Source: Streptomyces albofaciens JCM 4342 (GTDB lineage Bacteria > Actinomycetota > Actinomycetes > Streptomycetales > Streptomycetaceae). From it: 64,000 nt of DNA. Below are positions 52,927 through 62,210 of the stretch, piece after piece. The translations under genes were made by a program, and so were the position numbers. The first letter of the stretch is position 1. The number at the start of each line of letters is the position of its first letter. The DNA lies in the NCBI RefSeq assembly GCF_008634025.1, contig NZ_PDCM01000001.1, positions 3,938,501 through 4,002,500 of the forward strand, read 5' to 3'. A model generated the notes under the pieces. It ran no database searches. It saw only the letters and a program-made list of their open reading frames with translations, and was not told where the DNA came from.

Positions 52927-53829
52927 GTGGGAACAGCGAGCACACGTCCGCGTCTCTTAGCGGTGGCGGCAGCGGGGGCGCTGTCCCTGGCCGCCGTCGC
53001 CGGCTGCGGTGGTACGGACGACAAGGCATCGGGCAAGCCCTCGGACCGGCAGAGCGCGTCCCCCGCCGCGCCGGGCGGGGCGGCGGACGGCCCGCAGGCG
53101 GTACGGGCCGCGCACCAGAAGACGACGGACGCCCGGACCGCCAAGATGACGCTTGTCACCAAGGCGCAGAGCGGCGGGACGAACGCCGAGGTCCGGGGGT
53201 CGGGCGTGGTGGACCTGGCCAAGGGCAACAGCGAGCTGGTGCTGCTGACCGGCAACTCGCAGATTCACCAGCGGATGGTGGAGGGCATCCTCTACCAGCA
53301 GCCGCCCGCCGCGCAGCGCAAGCAGCTGCCGCAGGGCAAGTCGTGGCTGAAGGTGGATGTGAAGAAGCTGCTCCGGCAGACCGGCGGCAGCACCCAGTAC
53401 GAGGACCCGACGTCCTCCTTCAACTACATCAAGGGCATCAGCGACAAGGACGTCGAGAAGGTCGGCACCGAGACCGTCGACGGCACGGCCACCACCCACT
53501 ACAAGGTGTCCGTCGACGTGGCGGAGCTGGCCAAGGACAACGCGCGGCAGGCGAAGCAGCTGCGGGCCCAGCTCGGCGACCGGCTGCCGCTCGACGTCTG
53601 GCTGGACGGACAGGGCCGGCTCCGCCAGGAAAAGGTCGAGGTCAAGCCCAGGGCCGGCCAGCAGGGCAACAGCGGCGGGCGGACCGCCGTCACCACCACG
53701 CTCAAGTTCAGCGACTTCGGTACGGACGTGAACGTCACCGCGCCGCCCGCGAAGGACACCGTGGACATCACGGACAAGGCGGTCAAAGCCGCTCAACAAG
53801 AACAAGGTCGGCAGACACAGCAGGGGTAG
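52927..53829 (+). CDS. Secreted lipoprotein, LppX/LprG-like
   Basis: The GTG at 52927 follows AGGAGG by 5 bases and gives 300 aa. The signal peptide ends in the lipobox AVAGC, so Cys27 should carry the lipid anchor. After a Ser/Pro/Ala linker the mature part has KTTDARTAKMTLVTK, RMVEGILYQQPP, KSWLKVDVKKLLRQ and LPLDVWLDGQGRLRQEKVEV. This is the pattern of the LolA-like LppX/LprAFG fold that carries lipids across the wall in actinobacteria. Expected location is the outer face of the membrane. A strong terminator follows. Confidence 0.85.
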   Translation: MGTASTRPRLLAVAAAGALSLAAVAGCGGTDDKASGKPSDRQSASPAAPGGAADGPQAVRAAHQKTTDARTAKMTLVTKAQSGGTNAEVRGSGVVDLAKGNSELVLLTGNSQIHQRMVEGILYQQPPAAQRKQLPQGKSWLKVDVKKLLRQTGGSTQYEDPTSSFNYIKGISDKDVEKVGTETVDGTATTHYKVSVDVAELAKDNARQAKQLRAQLGDRLPLDVWLDGQGRLRQEKVEVKPRAGQQGNSGGRTAVTTTLKFSDFGTDVNVTAPPAKDTVDITDKAVKAAQQEQGRQTQQG

Positions 53830-53876
53830 CGGCGCGCATCGCGGCCCTGAGGGATGAGGGGCTGATGCGGACACCC

Positions 53877-53912
53877 GCCGAGGGCACCGGGCGACGAGCC
53901 GGTGCCCTCGGC
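53877..53912 (+). terminator. 14-bp hairpin terminator after the lipoprotein gene
   Basis: Perfect 14-base arms GCCGAGGGCACCGG / CCGGTGCCCTCGGC with an 8-base loop, followed by TTCTGCTT. The remaining bases up to 54193 hold no supported gene. Confidence 0.85.
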
Positions 53913-54193
53913 TTCTGCTTGGCCGGCTGCACGTCCGGGGTGTGGCCGACCGCGCGCCCGGCCGTACGCCCGGCGCCCCGGAAGTGAGTCGCGTCACAGG
54001 CGGCCGCGGGTGCTGTCGCGGGGTGCGGTCGTCCGGCCCGGGGGGCGGGTGGCAGACTGAGGCGGGTGGGAAACGCGGTGTCCGGCGGCGCCGGCGTGGT
54101 CGGTGACCGCGGGAGCGGGGCGGTGACGGCGCACGGGCCGGGTGCGGGCCATGGGAGCGGAGGAGCGGTGGCAGTGCGGGTCGAGGCGGTCTC

Positions 54194-55360
54194 TTGAGAT
54201 TTCTGCACACCTCCGACTGGCACCTCGGCCGCTCGTTCCACCGCGTGAACCTGCTCGGCGCCCAGCGCGCCTTCCTCGACCACCTCGTCGAGACCGTCCG
54301 CACGGAGCGCGTCGACGCGGTGCTCGTCGCGGGCGACATCTACGACCGCGCCGTGCCGCCGCTCGCCGCCGTGGAGCTGTTCGACGACGCGCTGCACCGC
54401 CTCGCCGGGCTGGGCGTGCCCACCGTCATGATCTCCGGCAACCACGACTCGGCCCGCCGGCTCGGCGTCGGCTCCGGGCTGATGCGGCAGGCCGGCATCC
54501 ACCTGCGGACCGACCCGGCGGCCTGTGCCGACCCGGTCGTGCTGCGCGACACGCACGGCGAGGTCGCCCTGTACGGCCTGCCGTACCTGGAACCGGCCCT
54601 GGTCAAGGAGGAGTTCGGCGCCCGGCGGGCCGACCACGCGCAGGTGCTGGGCGCGGCCATGGACCGGGTCCGCGACGACCTCGCCGGACGCCCGGCGGGC
54701 ACCCGGTCGGTGGTGCTCGCGCACGCCTTCGTCACCGGCGGCGCGCCCAGCGACAGTGAGCGCGACATCACGGTCGGCGGCGTGGAATCCGTACCCGCTT
54801 CGGTCTTCGACGGGGTGGACTACGCGGCCCTCGGGCACCTGCACGGCTGCCAGACGATCACCGAACGGGTCCGCTATTCCGGCTCCCCGCTCGCCTACTC
54901 CTTCTCCGAGGAGCACCACCGCAAGTCCATGTGGCTGGTGGAGCTGGACGCCGCGGGCGCCGTACGGGCCGAGCGCCTGGACTGCCCGGTGCCCCGGCCG
55001 CTGGCCCGTATCCGCGGCAGGCTCGCCGACCTGCTGGAGGACCCGGCGCTGGCCGGGCACGAGGACGCGTGGGTGGAGGCGACGCTGACCGACGCGGCGC
55101 GCCCGCACGAGCCGATGGCCCGGCTCGCCGGGCGGTTCCCGCACATCCTCAGCCTCGCCTTCGAGCCGGAGGAGGGCCCCGCCCGCTCCCTCGCCTCGTA
55201 CGCCCAGCGGCTGCGCGGGCGCAGCGACCAGGAGATCGCCGAGGACTTCGTCGAACACGTACGGGCCGGCCGCGCCGTGGACGACGCGGAGCGGGCCGTC
55301 CTGAGCTCGGCCCTCGACGAGGTGCGCGTCGACGACGCGCTGCGGGAGGTGGCGCGGTGA
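54194..55360 (+). CDS. sbcD: Exonuclease SbcCD subunit D
   Basis: The TTG start at 54194 (388 aa) places MRFLHTSDWHLG at the N-terminus as in all SbcD proteins. The metallophosphoesterase motifs are all present: DWH (8-10), AGDIYDR, ISGNHDS and ALGHLHG. With SbcC it forms an ATP-dependent Mn2+ nuclease that cuts hairpins and protein-blocked DNA ends. The stop overlaps the sbcC GTG. No shorter start keeps the DWH motif. Confidence 0.96.
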   Translation: MRFLHTSDWHLGRSFHRVNLLGAQRAFLDHLVETVRTERVDAVLVAGDIYDRAVPPLAAVELFDDALHRLAGLGVPTVMISGNHDSARRLGVGSGLMRQAGIHLRTDPAACADPVVLRDTHGEVALYGLPYLEPALVKEEFGARRADHAQVLGAAMDRVRDDLAGRPAGTRSVVLAHAFVTGGAPSDSERDITVGGVESVPASVFDGVDYAALGHLHGCQTITERVRYSGSPLAYSFSEEHHRKSMWLVELDAAGAVRAERLDCPVPRPLARIRGRLADLLEDPALAGHEDAWVEATLTDAARPHEPMARLAGRFPHILSLAFEPEEGPARSLASYAQRLRGRSDQEIAEDFVEHVRAGRAVDDAERAVLSSALDEVRVDDALREVAR

Positions 55361-58300
55361 GGCTGCACCGGCTGTCGGTCACGGCCTTCGGGCCGTTCGG
55401 CCGGACCCAGACCATCGACTTCGACCGGCTCGCGCGGGCCGGTCTCTTCCTGCTCCACGGGCCGACCGGCGCGGGCAAGACCTCCATCCTGGACGCCGTC
55501 TGCTTCGCGCTGTACGGATCCGTGCCCGGCACCCGGCAGAGCGGCCAGGCGCTGCGCAGCGACCTCGCCGACCCGCTGACGCCCACCGAGGTGGTCCTCG
55601 AACTGACCGTGGGCGGGCGGCGGTTGGAGGTCACCCGGCTGCCGGAGCAGCCCCGCCCGAAGAAGCGGGGGACCGGCACGACCCGCGAGAAGGCGCAGAG
55701 CCGGCTGCGGGAGTACGTCACCGACGACGGTTCCGGGGACGGCCGCGGGCACTGGAAGGCGCTGAGCCGGTCCCACCAGGAGATCGGCGAGGAGATCGGC
55801 CAGCTCCTCGGCATGAGCAAGGAGCAGTTCTGCCAGGTCGTCCTGCTGCCGCAGGGGGACTTCGCGCGTTTCCTGCGGGCCGACGCCGAGGCCCGTGCCC
55901 GGCTGCTCGGGCGGCTCTTCGACACCCGCCGGTTCGCCGCGCTCGAAGAACGGCTCGCCACCCGCCGCAAGGCCGCCGCCGACCGGGTCGCCGCCGGTGA
56001 CGACCGGCTGCTGGCGCTCGCCCACCGGATGGACCAGGCGGCGGGGGAGCCGGCCGACCTCGATGATCCGCTGGTTCCGGCGCCGGGGCGCGCCCCCGAG
56101 AGCGCGGCTGCCGGGTCCGGCCGCCGGAGCGGTACGGGCCGCACGGCGCAGCGTTCCGGTACGGGCGCGGCGCGAGGCGGGGCGACGGCCACCGCGACCG
56201 CCGTCATCCCAGGACAGTACGGACGCGGAGCCGGTGAGCAGGCCGCCGCCGGGCCGCCGGGCCCCGGCGACCCGGGCTTCGCCGAGGCCGTACTGGTGCG
56301 GGCGGCCGTGGCGCGCTCCACCGCACGGGAGCGGTACACGATCGCCCGGCTCGCCGTACGCTCCGCCGAGGCCGCGGAAGCCGCCGCCCGCGCGCGGGCG
56401 GACGAGGAGCGCGAGCGGGACCGCCTCCAGCGCCGGTACGCCGAGGCGCGGCGGCGCGCCGACGAACTGGCGGCGCAGACCGGCGAACGGGACCGCGCCC
56501 GGGACCGGCTGGCGCGCGCCCGCGCGGCCTCCGAGGTCGCCCCGGCGCTGGCCCTGCGGGACGCCGCCTGGCGCGAGCACGGGACGGCGCAGGCCGCCGA
56601 GCGGCGCGGCCGCTCCCAGCTGCCGCCGGACCTCGCCGGCGCGGACGGCGAGCGGCTCGCCACGCTGGAACGCGAGCTGCGGCAGGACCTCGGTTCGCTG
56701 ACGGCGGCCCGCCGGGCGGAGGATCGCGCCGCCGAGATCCGCCGGGAGCGCGCCGGAATCGAACGGGAAGCGCGCGCCGACGAGCAGACGCTGCTCGACG
56801 CCGCCGCCTGGCTCGCGGACTGGGAACCGGCACATCAGGAACACCAGCGGCGCATCGAGGCCGCACAGGAGGCCGCCGCCCGCGCCGAACAGCTCCACGC
56901 GCAGCTCGACCCGGCCCGGCAGCGCCTGGACGCCGCGCGGCGGCGCGACCGGCTCGCGGACGAGGTGCGGGCCGCCGACGAGGAGGCACTGCGGGCCCGG
57001 GAGCGTTCGGCGGCCGCCCACGAGCACTGGCTCGACCTCAAGGACCGCCGACTGCGCGGCATCGCCGCCGAACTCGCCGCCGGGCTGGAGGACGGCGCCG
57101 CGTGCGCGGTGTGCGGGGCCACCGAACACCCCGCCCCGGCGCGTACCGAAGCCGGTCATGTGGACCGTACGGCCGAGGAAGCCGCGCTGGACGCCTACCG
57201 GCGGACCGAGTCCGTACGCCAGGACGCGGAGCGCGCCCGCCAGGCGATGAAGGAGGAACTGGCCGCCGCGACCGCGACCGCCGGGGACGCGACCGTCGCC
57301 GAACTCGCGCGCGCGGCCGACGAGTTGCGTGAATCCTACGCACGCGAACGGGCCGCGGGCGCCGGTCTGCACGCCGCCCGGGAAGCGCTGTCCCGCGCCG
57401 AGCGGGAGTACGAGCGCCGCCGCGCCGAACAGCAGGAGGCCGAGCGCCGCGCCGCCGCGCGCACCTCGCACCGCGAAGCGCTGGACCGCGAACTCGCCTC
57501 GATCGAAGCCGGTCTGGCCGAGGCGCGCGGCGACTGCGCGAGCGTCGCGGAACGGGCCCGGCGCCTGGAGCGGCAGGTCGCGCTGCTGGCCGAGGCCGCC
57601 GCCGCGGCCCGTACCGCCGAAGCCTGCGCCGAACGCCTCAAGGAGGCCGACGCCCACCTGTCCGACGCCGCCTACCGTGCCGGATTCGACACCCCGCAGG
57701 CCGCGTCCGACGCGCTGCTGGGCGATGCCGACTGGCGCGACCTGCAACAGCGCCTGGACCGCTACCAGGCCGAATCGGCAGCCGTGGAAGCCGAGTTGGC
57801 CGATCCGGAGGCCATCGCGGCGGCGGCCCTCCCGCCCGCCGAACCGGACCGCGCCCGCGCCGAACTGGACGCGGCCGGGCGCAGGCTGCGCGCCGCCGGT
57901 GCCGCCTGCGCCGCCGCCGAGGAACGCTGCGCCGAACTGGACCGGCTGGCCGCGCAGGCCCACGCCGACGCCCGCCGGCTGGCCCCGCTGCGCGTCGAGT
58001 ACGAGCGCGTCGCCCGCCTCGCCGCGCTCGCCGCCGGTACGTCGGCGGAGAACGAACGGCGGATGCGCCTGGAGTCGTACGTCCTCGCCGCCCGGCTCGA
58101 ACAGGTCGCCGCGGCCGCCAGCGCGCGCCTGCACCGGATGTCCTCCGGCCGCTACACGCTCGTGCACTCCGACGAGCGGGCCGGCGGCGCCCGCCGCTCC
58201 GGTCTGGGGCTGCACGTCATCGACGCCTGGACCGGCCATGAGCGGGACACCGCCAGCCTCTCCGGCGGCGAGACGTTCTTCGCCTCGCTGGCGCTGGCGC

Positions 58301-58554
58301 TCGGGCTCGCCGACGTCGTCACCGACGAGGCGGGCGGCACCCGCCTGGACACCCTCTTCATCGACGAGGGGTTCGGCAGCCTGGACGAACAGACGCTGGA
58401 CGAGGTGCTGGACGTCCTGGACTCGCTGCGCGAACGGGACCGCAGCGTCGGCATCGTCAGCCACGTCGCGGACCTGCGGCAGCGCATCCCCGCCCAGCTG
58501 GAGGTCGTCAAGGACCGGGCCGGATCGTCCGTACGCCACCGCGTGCAGGACTGA
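55357..58554 (+). CDS. sbcC: Exonuclease SbcCD subunit C
   Basis: The GTG overlapping the sbcD stop gives 1065 aa. The SMC-like ATPase halves are at the ends: Walker A GPTGAGKT (35-42) and Q-loop LLPQGDFARFL at the front; signature SLSGGETFFASLAL and Walker B LFIDEGFGSLDE at the back. Long coiled coils enclose the zinc hook CAVC (Cys583, Cys586). Between the ATPase half and the first coil a Gly/Ala/Arg-rich low-complexity insert of about 60 residues (about 245-310) is unusual. The stop lies within a 31-bp tandem duplication. Confidence 0.96.
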   Translation: MRLHRLSVTAFGPFGRTQTIDFDRLARAGLFLLHGPTGAGKTSILDAVCFALYGSVPGTRQSGQALRSDLADPLTPTEVVLELTVGGRRLEVTRLPEQPRPKKRGTGTTREKAQSRLREYVTDDGSGDGRGHWKALSRSHQEIGEEIGQLLGMSKEQFCQVVLLPQGDFARFLRADAEARARLLGRLFDTRRFAALEERLATRRKAAADRVAAGDDRLLALAHRMDQAAGEPADLDDPLVPAPGRAPESAAAGSGRRSGTGRTAQRSGTGAARGGATATATAVIPGQYGRGAGEQAAAGPPGPGDPGFAEAVLVRAAVARSTARERYTIARLAVRSAEAAEAAARARADEERERDRLQRRYAEARRRADELAAQTGERDRARDRLARARAASEVAPALALRDAAWREHGTAQAAERRGRSQLPPDLAGADGERLATLERELRQDLGSLTAARRAEDRAAEIRRERAGIEREARADEQTLLDAAAWLADWEPAHQEHQRRIEAAQEAAARAEQLHAQLDPARQRLDAARRRDRLADEVRAADEEALRARERSAAAHEHWLDLKDRRLRGIAAELAAGLEDGAACAVCGATEHPAPARTEAGHVDRTAEEAALDAYRRTESVRQDAERARQAMKEELAAATATAGDATVAELARAADELRESYARERAAGAGLHAAREALSRAEREYERRRAEQQEAERRAAARTSHREALDRELASIEAGLAEARGDCASVAERARRLERQVALLAEAAAAARTAEACAERLKEADAHLSDAAYRAGFDTPQAASDALLGDADWRDLQQRLDRYQAESAAVEAELADPEAIAAAALPPAEPDRARAELDAAGRRLRAAGAACAAAEERCAELDRLAAQAHADARRLAPLRVEYERVARLAALAAGTSAENERRMRLESYVLAARLEQVAAAASARLHRMSSGRYTLVHSDERAGGARRSGLGLHVIDAWTGHERDTASLSGGETFFASLALALGLADVVTDEAGGTRLDTLFIDEGFGSLDEQTLDEVLDVLDSLRERDRSVGIVSHVADLRQRIPAQLEVVKDRAGSSVRHRVQD

Positions 58555-58600
58555 CACGAGGGGCCGGTACCGCGTACAGGACTGACACGCGGGACCGGTA
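58539..58600. repeat. 31-bp tandem duplication over the sbcC stop
   Basis: Bases 58539-58569 and 58570-58600 are adjacent copies (CCGCGTGCAGGACTGACACG and CCGCGTACAGGACTGACACG) with three differences. The first copy contains the sbcC stop codon. Confidence 0.85.
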
Positions 58601-58616
58601 CGGGGAGCCGCGGCCC

Positions 58617-59063
58617 TCAGTGGCTGATCGGGCGCCGGGGGAGCGGGGAGGAGTACACCACGCTGGTCGTCACCGACCCCAGCGCGCCCACCCGGCCCGA
58701 CACCTCTTCCAGGTGCTTCATCGACCGGGCGGCGACCTTCAGGACGAAGCAGTCGTCGCCCGTGACGTGGTGCGCCTCCAGGATCTCGGGCGTGGTGTCC
58801 AGCAGGTCGTGGAACGGCTTGTAGTTGCCGTTCGGGTAGCGCAGCCGGACGAACGCCAGCACCCCCAGCCCGATGGCCTCCGGGTCGACCACCGCCGCGT
58901 ACCCGGATATCACCCCGGCCTCCTCCATGCGCCGGACGCGCTCGGTGACCGCGCTCGCGGACATGTTCACGGCACGGGCCAGTTCGGCGTAGCCCGCGCG
59001 GCCGTTGCGCTGGAGGACGTCCAGAATGCGCCAGTCGGTGGCGTCTGGGGAATAGTCGGTCAT
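58617..59063 (-). CDS. Lrp/AsnC-family regulator
   Basis: The 148-aa protein has an N-terminal winged HTH (about 8-60: DWRILDVLQRNGRAGYAELA, MSASAVTERVRRMEEAG) and a C-terminal ligand-binding RAM/AsnC domain (about 70-140: VLAFVRLRY, HHVTGDDCFVLKVAA). It senses an amino acid or small metabolite and probably controls the divergent rhodanese gene. The 94-base shared region has a 13-base palindrome. The ribosome site is weak. Confidence 0.93.
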   Translation of the reverse strand: MTDYSPDATDWRILDVLQRNGRAGYAELARAVNMSASAVTERVRRMEEAGVISGYAAVVDPEAIGLGVLAFVRLRYPNGNYKPFHDLLDTTPEILEAHHVTGDDCFVLKVAARSMKHLEEVSGRVGALGSVTTSVVYSSPLPRRPISH

Positions 59064-59125
59064 GAGAGGTGTTTAGCAGTGGAATCCCCGGCGGATCAAG
59101 GCTTCTGCCGGTGATCGTCGCTTCT

Positions 59126-59138
59126 CGGCACCGTGCCG
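59126..59138. promoter_or_regulatory. Palindrome in the lrp/rhodanese intergenic region
   Basis: CGGCACCGTGCCG is a perfect palindrome around a single base, 19 bases before the rhodanese ATG. A possible -10 element (TAGATT) lies between them, so the rhodanese mRNA may have a very short leader. It is a candidate site for the adjacent Lrp-type regulator. Confidence 0.4.
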
Positions 59139-59157
59139 GCACCATAGATTTTCCGGC

Positions 59158-59703
59158 ATGACAGCACAGATCGTTTCCCCCGCCTCCCCTTCCGGCGACA
59201 CTCTTTCCGGCGACGCCCTTTCCACCGGTGCCCCGGCCCCCGTCTCCCCCGTCCTGCGGACACCGCCCGCCGCTCCCGCCGAGGCCGCCGCCTACTTCGC
59301 GGCCCGGCTCGCCTTCCACACCGACGCCGCCGACGTCCATGCCGCCCTCACCGGCGGCGGCGACCCCGGCTTCGTCCTCGTCGACGTCCGCAGCACCGAA
59401 GCCTGGGACCAGGGGCACATCGCCGACGCCCTGCACCTGCCCACGGCGGACATCCCGCAGCACGCCGCGAAGGTGCTGGACCCGGCCGTCCCCGTCGTCG
59501 TCCACTGCTGGGGCCCCGGCTGCGACGGCGCCACCCGCGCCGCGGTGGCCCTCGCCGAGCGGGGTTATCGGGTCAAGGAGATGCTCGGCGGAATCGAGTA
59601 CTGGATACGCGAGGGGCACGCGGTGCGGACGGCGCAGGGACGCGAACAGCACGCCCCGGACCCGTTGACGGCGCCCGCCGGCGACGGGGGCTGCGGCTGC
59701 TGA
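59158..59703 (+). CDS. Rhodanese-domain sulfurtransferase
   Basis: The 181-aa protein has a low-complexity N-terminus (1-40), then one rhodanese domain. FVLVDVRSTEAWDQGHI is the CH2A motif, and HCWGPGCDGATRAA is the active-site loop with Cys117 and a second Cys122. The GGIEYWIREGH end is typical of the group. It would move sulfur as a persulfide on Cys117. The tail ends in GGCGC, so a further thiol pair is available. Divergence from an Lrp-type regulator suggests control by a sulfur or amino-acid signal. Confidence 0.9.
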   Translation: MTAQIVSPASPSGDTLSGDALSTGAPAPVSPVLRTPPAAPAEAAAYFAARLAFHTDAADVHAALTGGGDPGFVLVDVRSTEAWDQGHIADALHLPTADIPQHAAKVLDPAVPVVVHCWGPGCDGATRAAVALAERGYRVKEMLGGIEYWIREGHAVRTAQGREQHAPDPLTAPAGDGGCGC

Positions 59704-59795
59704 CACCGTACGGGGGCGCGCCGGACGGAAAGCGGAAGCAACCCGGAAGAGGGTTTCCGGCGCCGAAGCGGTGTGCGGGCGCCGCCCCCGCTGGC

Positions 59796-60638
59796 ATGGT
59801 GCCGGATGTGAACAACGAACGCGAAGTCGTCCGCTATTACCGGCAGCCGGGATCACGGCTCGGATATCGCCTCTTCCTGCACGGCACCAAGCATTTCGGT
59901 TTCTACGATGAGCACGACTCCCCGTGGAACTGGCCGAAGGCGCTGCGCCGCATGGAGGACGTCATGGGGGAGCGGCTCGCGCAGCCGCCGGGCGCGCGCG
60001 TGCTGGACGCCGGGTGCGGGGTGGGGGACGTGGCCGCCCGCATGGCGGGCCGCTTCGGTCTGCGCGTCCACGGCGTGGACCTGGTCGCGGCCCATGTCGC
60101 GGAGGCCCGGCGCCGGGCCCGCCGCCGTGCCCTCGACCCGCTGCCCACCTTCGCGCACGGGGACTACGCGGTACTGGACGCCCCCGACGAGAGCTTCGAC
60201 GCTGTGTACACGATGGAGACCCTGGTGCACGCGGCGGAGGCCGAGGCCGTGCTGCGGGAGTTCCACCGCGTACTGAAACCGGGCGGCCGGCTGGTCATGT
60301 TCGAGTACGCCAGGGAAGTGCCGACCCGGATGCCGGGGCCCGCGGCCGAGACCTTCCGGCAGCTGAACGACTGGGCCGCGATGCCGTCGTTCCAGCGTTT
60401 CGTCCACGGCACGCTGGAACGCCTCACGGCGGAGGCCGGATTCTCCGTCCTGCGGGTCGAGGACATCTCCCGCAGCATGTGGCCGATGCTCCGGTGCTTC
60501 GCGGTCATCGCGCGCCTGCCGTATGCCGCGTTCCGGGCGGCGGGACTGGAGCGGCATGCCGTGAATTCCATGTCCGCCGTCGAATTCTGGCGGCACCGGG
60601 AATTCTGGCGGTACGAAATTCACAGCGCCCAGAAGTGA
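59796..60638 (+). CDS. SAM-dependent methyltransferase (sterol/UbiE-like)
   Basis: The 280-aa class I methyltransferase has SAM motif I VLDAGCGVGDVAARMA at about residues 68-83, GVDLV (motif II), SFDAVYTMETLVHA and LREFHRVLKPGGRLVMFE (post-motif). The N-terminal YRLFLHGTKHFGFYDEHDS resembles the sterol C24 / gamma-tocopherol methyltransferase branch. The substrate is unknown. ATG 59796 and GTG 59808 are both possible starts. The stop codon falls inside the first unit of a 16-bp minisatellite. Confidence 0.88.
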   Translation: MVPDVNNEREVVRYYRQPGSRLGYRLFLHGTKHFGFYDEHDSPWNWPKALRRMEDVMGERLAQPPGARVLDAGCGVGDVAARMAGRFGLRVHGVDLVAAHVAEARRRARRRALDPLPTFAHGDYAVLDAPDESFDAVYTMETLVHAAEAEAVLREFHRVLKPGGRLVMFEYAREVPTRMPGPAAETFRQLNDWAAMPSFQRFVHGTLERLTAEAGFSVLRVEDISRSMWPMLRCFAVIARLPYAAFRAAGLERHAVNSMSAVEFWRHREFWRYEIHSAQK

Positions 60639-60739
60639 CCGAGCCCAGAAATGACCGAGCCCAGAAGTGATCGAGTCGGGAAGTGACCGGACCGGGAAAT
60701 GATCGAGCCGGGAAGTGACCGGGCCGAGAGGTGACCCGG
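60628..60739. repeat. Minisatellite: seven 16-bp tandem repeats
   Basis: Seven exact-length units of CCCAGAAGTGACCGAG and variants (CCGGGAAGTGACCGGG and similar) run from 60628 to 60739. The first unit encodes the last codons and stop of the methyltransferase gene. Three short copies of CGCCTCGGCGAA follow before the next gene end. Confidence 0.9.
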
Positions 60740-60813
60740 GGTCCGAAGGAGGCCCCGGGCCCCGGCGAAGCGGCATGCCTCGGCGAGGCGGCACGCACGC
60801 CTCGGCGAAGATG

Positions 60814-62205
60814 TCACGCCTCGGCGAACACGTAAGTCCGCAGTCCGCCCCGGCCACCGGAGGGAACGAACCCGGCCCGCTCCAGCACCCGTTGCGACGG
60901 AATGTTCGCCGGTTCGGTCGCCGCCCGTACCGTACGGACCTCGGGCCGGCCGGACGCCCAGTCGGCCAGCAGGCGCGTCGCCTCCGTGGCCCAGCCCGCG
61001 CCGCGCGCCCCGGGGCAGAGCGTGTAGCCGATCTCGACCTCGCCCTCGTCGTCCGGCGGGCCGTGGAAGCAGATGGAGCCCACGGCCGTACCGTCGTCGG
61101 CCCGGGTGATGGTGAACAGGCCCCAGCCGGGGAGGTACGGCCCGGTCTCGACGGACTGCGCGACAGCGGCGGCGGAGGCGGCGGTGGCCTCCGGCGGCCG
61201 GCCGTCCACCCACACCGGCCCGCCGGGGCGGTCGTCGAGGCCGCCGCCGTCCGCCAGCCGCGCCGCCGCGGTCGGCAGGACGGGCCGCAGCACCACCCGG
61301 CCCGCCGCCAGCGCCAGCGGGAAGCCCGCCCCGGCCGTGGTCAGCGCCTCGACCAGCGTGCCGGTGTCCGCGCCCTCGGGCAGCCCGCTGACCTGCCCGT
61401 CACCCACCTCGACCACCCGCCACACGCCATCGGTGCGCAGCGCCAGGTCCGTGGTGACGAACCGGCAGCCCAGCTTGCGCAGCGCTGCCCGTACGGCCGG
61501 GGCGACCGCCGACAGATCCGGCACCGGGCACCGCTCCGGCGTGTCCGGATGCGCCCCGACGAGCACCGGCTCGCCGTCCACCCACCACACCCGCGCCTCG
61601 CCCGCCGTCCCGTACGGCTCGAAGGCGCGCAGCACCACGCCGCCGGTCAGGAACTCCTCCTGCAAGGCCACGAACCGGGCGACCACCGAGGACAGGCGCG
61701 CGGTGTCGGACGCGTCCGGGACGTACGCCGCCTCGTCCCACTCGTGCTTGCGGGACTTCACCCAGTCCTTGACCACGGCGGGCCCGCCGCCCAGCGGCCC
61801 GGCCAGCCGGGCCAGCTCCGCCGCGCCGGGCGGCCGGTCCGGCGCGCACGGCAGCCAGCGGGTGTACGGCGTGAGGTCGGCGAACGTCTCGTACCAGCCG
61901 GGGAGTTCATGGGCGGCGCGGTAGCCCTCCGGCGTGGTCAGCAGCAGGCAGCCGCGCTCGGCGAGGGCCGCGGCGAGCGCGGCGTACCGCTCGGCCGGGA
62001 GCATCCAGCCGCGGTACCACGCCGCCCCGGCCCCGCTCGGCACCCGCGCCACCGCCCGCGCGGCGTCCCCGGCGGCCAGCGCCTCGTGGTCGATCACCGC
62101 GCCGCGCACGCCGAGGGCCCGCACCGCGGCGGCCTCCCGGACGAACTCCGGATCGGTGCGGCCGGGGCGCAGCGGATCGCCGGGGAAGAGGAACACGCGG
62201 TCCAC
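60814..62205 (-). CDS. ATP-grasp plus GNAT fusion protein
   Basis: The GTG at 62205, six bases after the DUF885 stop, gives 463 aa. The N-terminal part (about 1-290) looks like the DUF4343 ATP-grasp family: VVKDWVKSRKHEWDEAAYVP, GGVVLRAFEPYG, EARVWWVDGEPVLVG and WRVVEVGDGQVSGLPEG. The C-terminal 150 residues form a GNAT domain (GEVEIGYTLCPGARGAGWAT, NIPSQRVLERAGFVP). ATP-grasp enzymes join a carboxylate to an amine; the GNAT could acetylate the product. The substrate is unknown. The gene is coupled to the DUF885 gene. Confidence 0.8.
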   Translation of the reverse strand: MDRVFLFPGDPLRPGRTDPEFVREAAAVRALGVRGAVIDHEALAAGDAARAVARVPSGAGAAWYRGWMLPAERYAALAAALAERGCLLLTTPEGYRAAHELPGWYETFADLTPYTRWLPCAPDRPPGAAELARLAGPLGGGPAVVKDWVKSRKHEWDEAAYVPDASDTARLSSVVARFVALQEEFLTGGVVLRAFEPYGTAGEARVWWVDGEPVLVGAHPDTPERCPVPDLSAVAPAVRAALRKLGCRFVTTDLALRTDGVWRVVEVGDGQVSGLPEGADTGTLVEALTTAGAGFPLALAAGRVVLRPVLPTAAARLADGGGLDDRPGGPVWVDGRPPEATAASAAAVAQSVETGPYLPGWGLFTITRADDGTAVGSICFHGPPDDEGEVEIGYTLCPGARGAGWATEATRLLADWASGRPEVRTVRAATEPANIPSQRVLERAGFVPSGGRGGLRTYVFAEA

Positions 62206-62210
62206 CGGCC

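Noticed and set aside
54895..59856. 1653-codon open frame on the minus strand opposite sbcD, sbcC and the rhodanese gene
   Set aside because: Shadow of the high-GC genes on the other strand; it crosses several real genes and has no recognisable motif.
60628..60739. Possible CRISPR array
   Set aside because: The 16-bp units abut with no spacers and no cas gene is nearby; it is a minisatellite.
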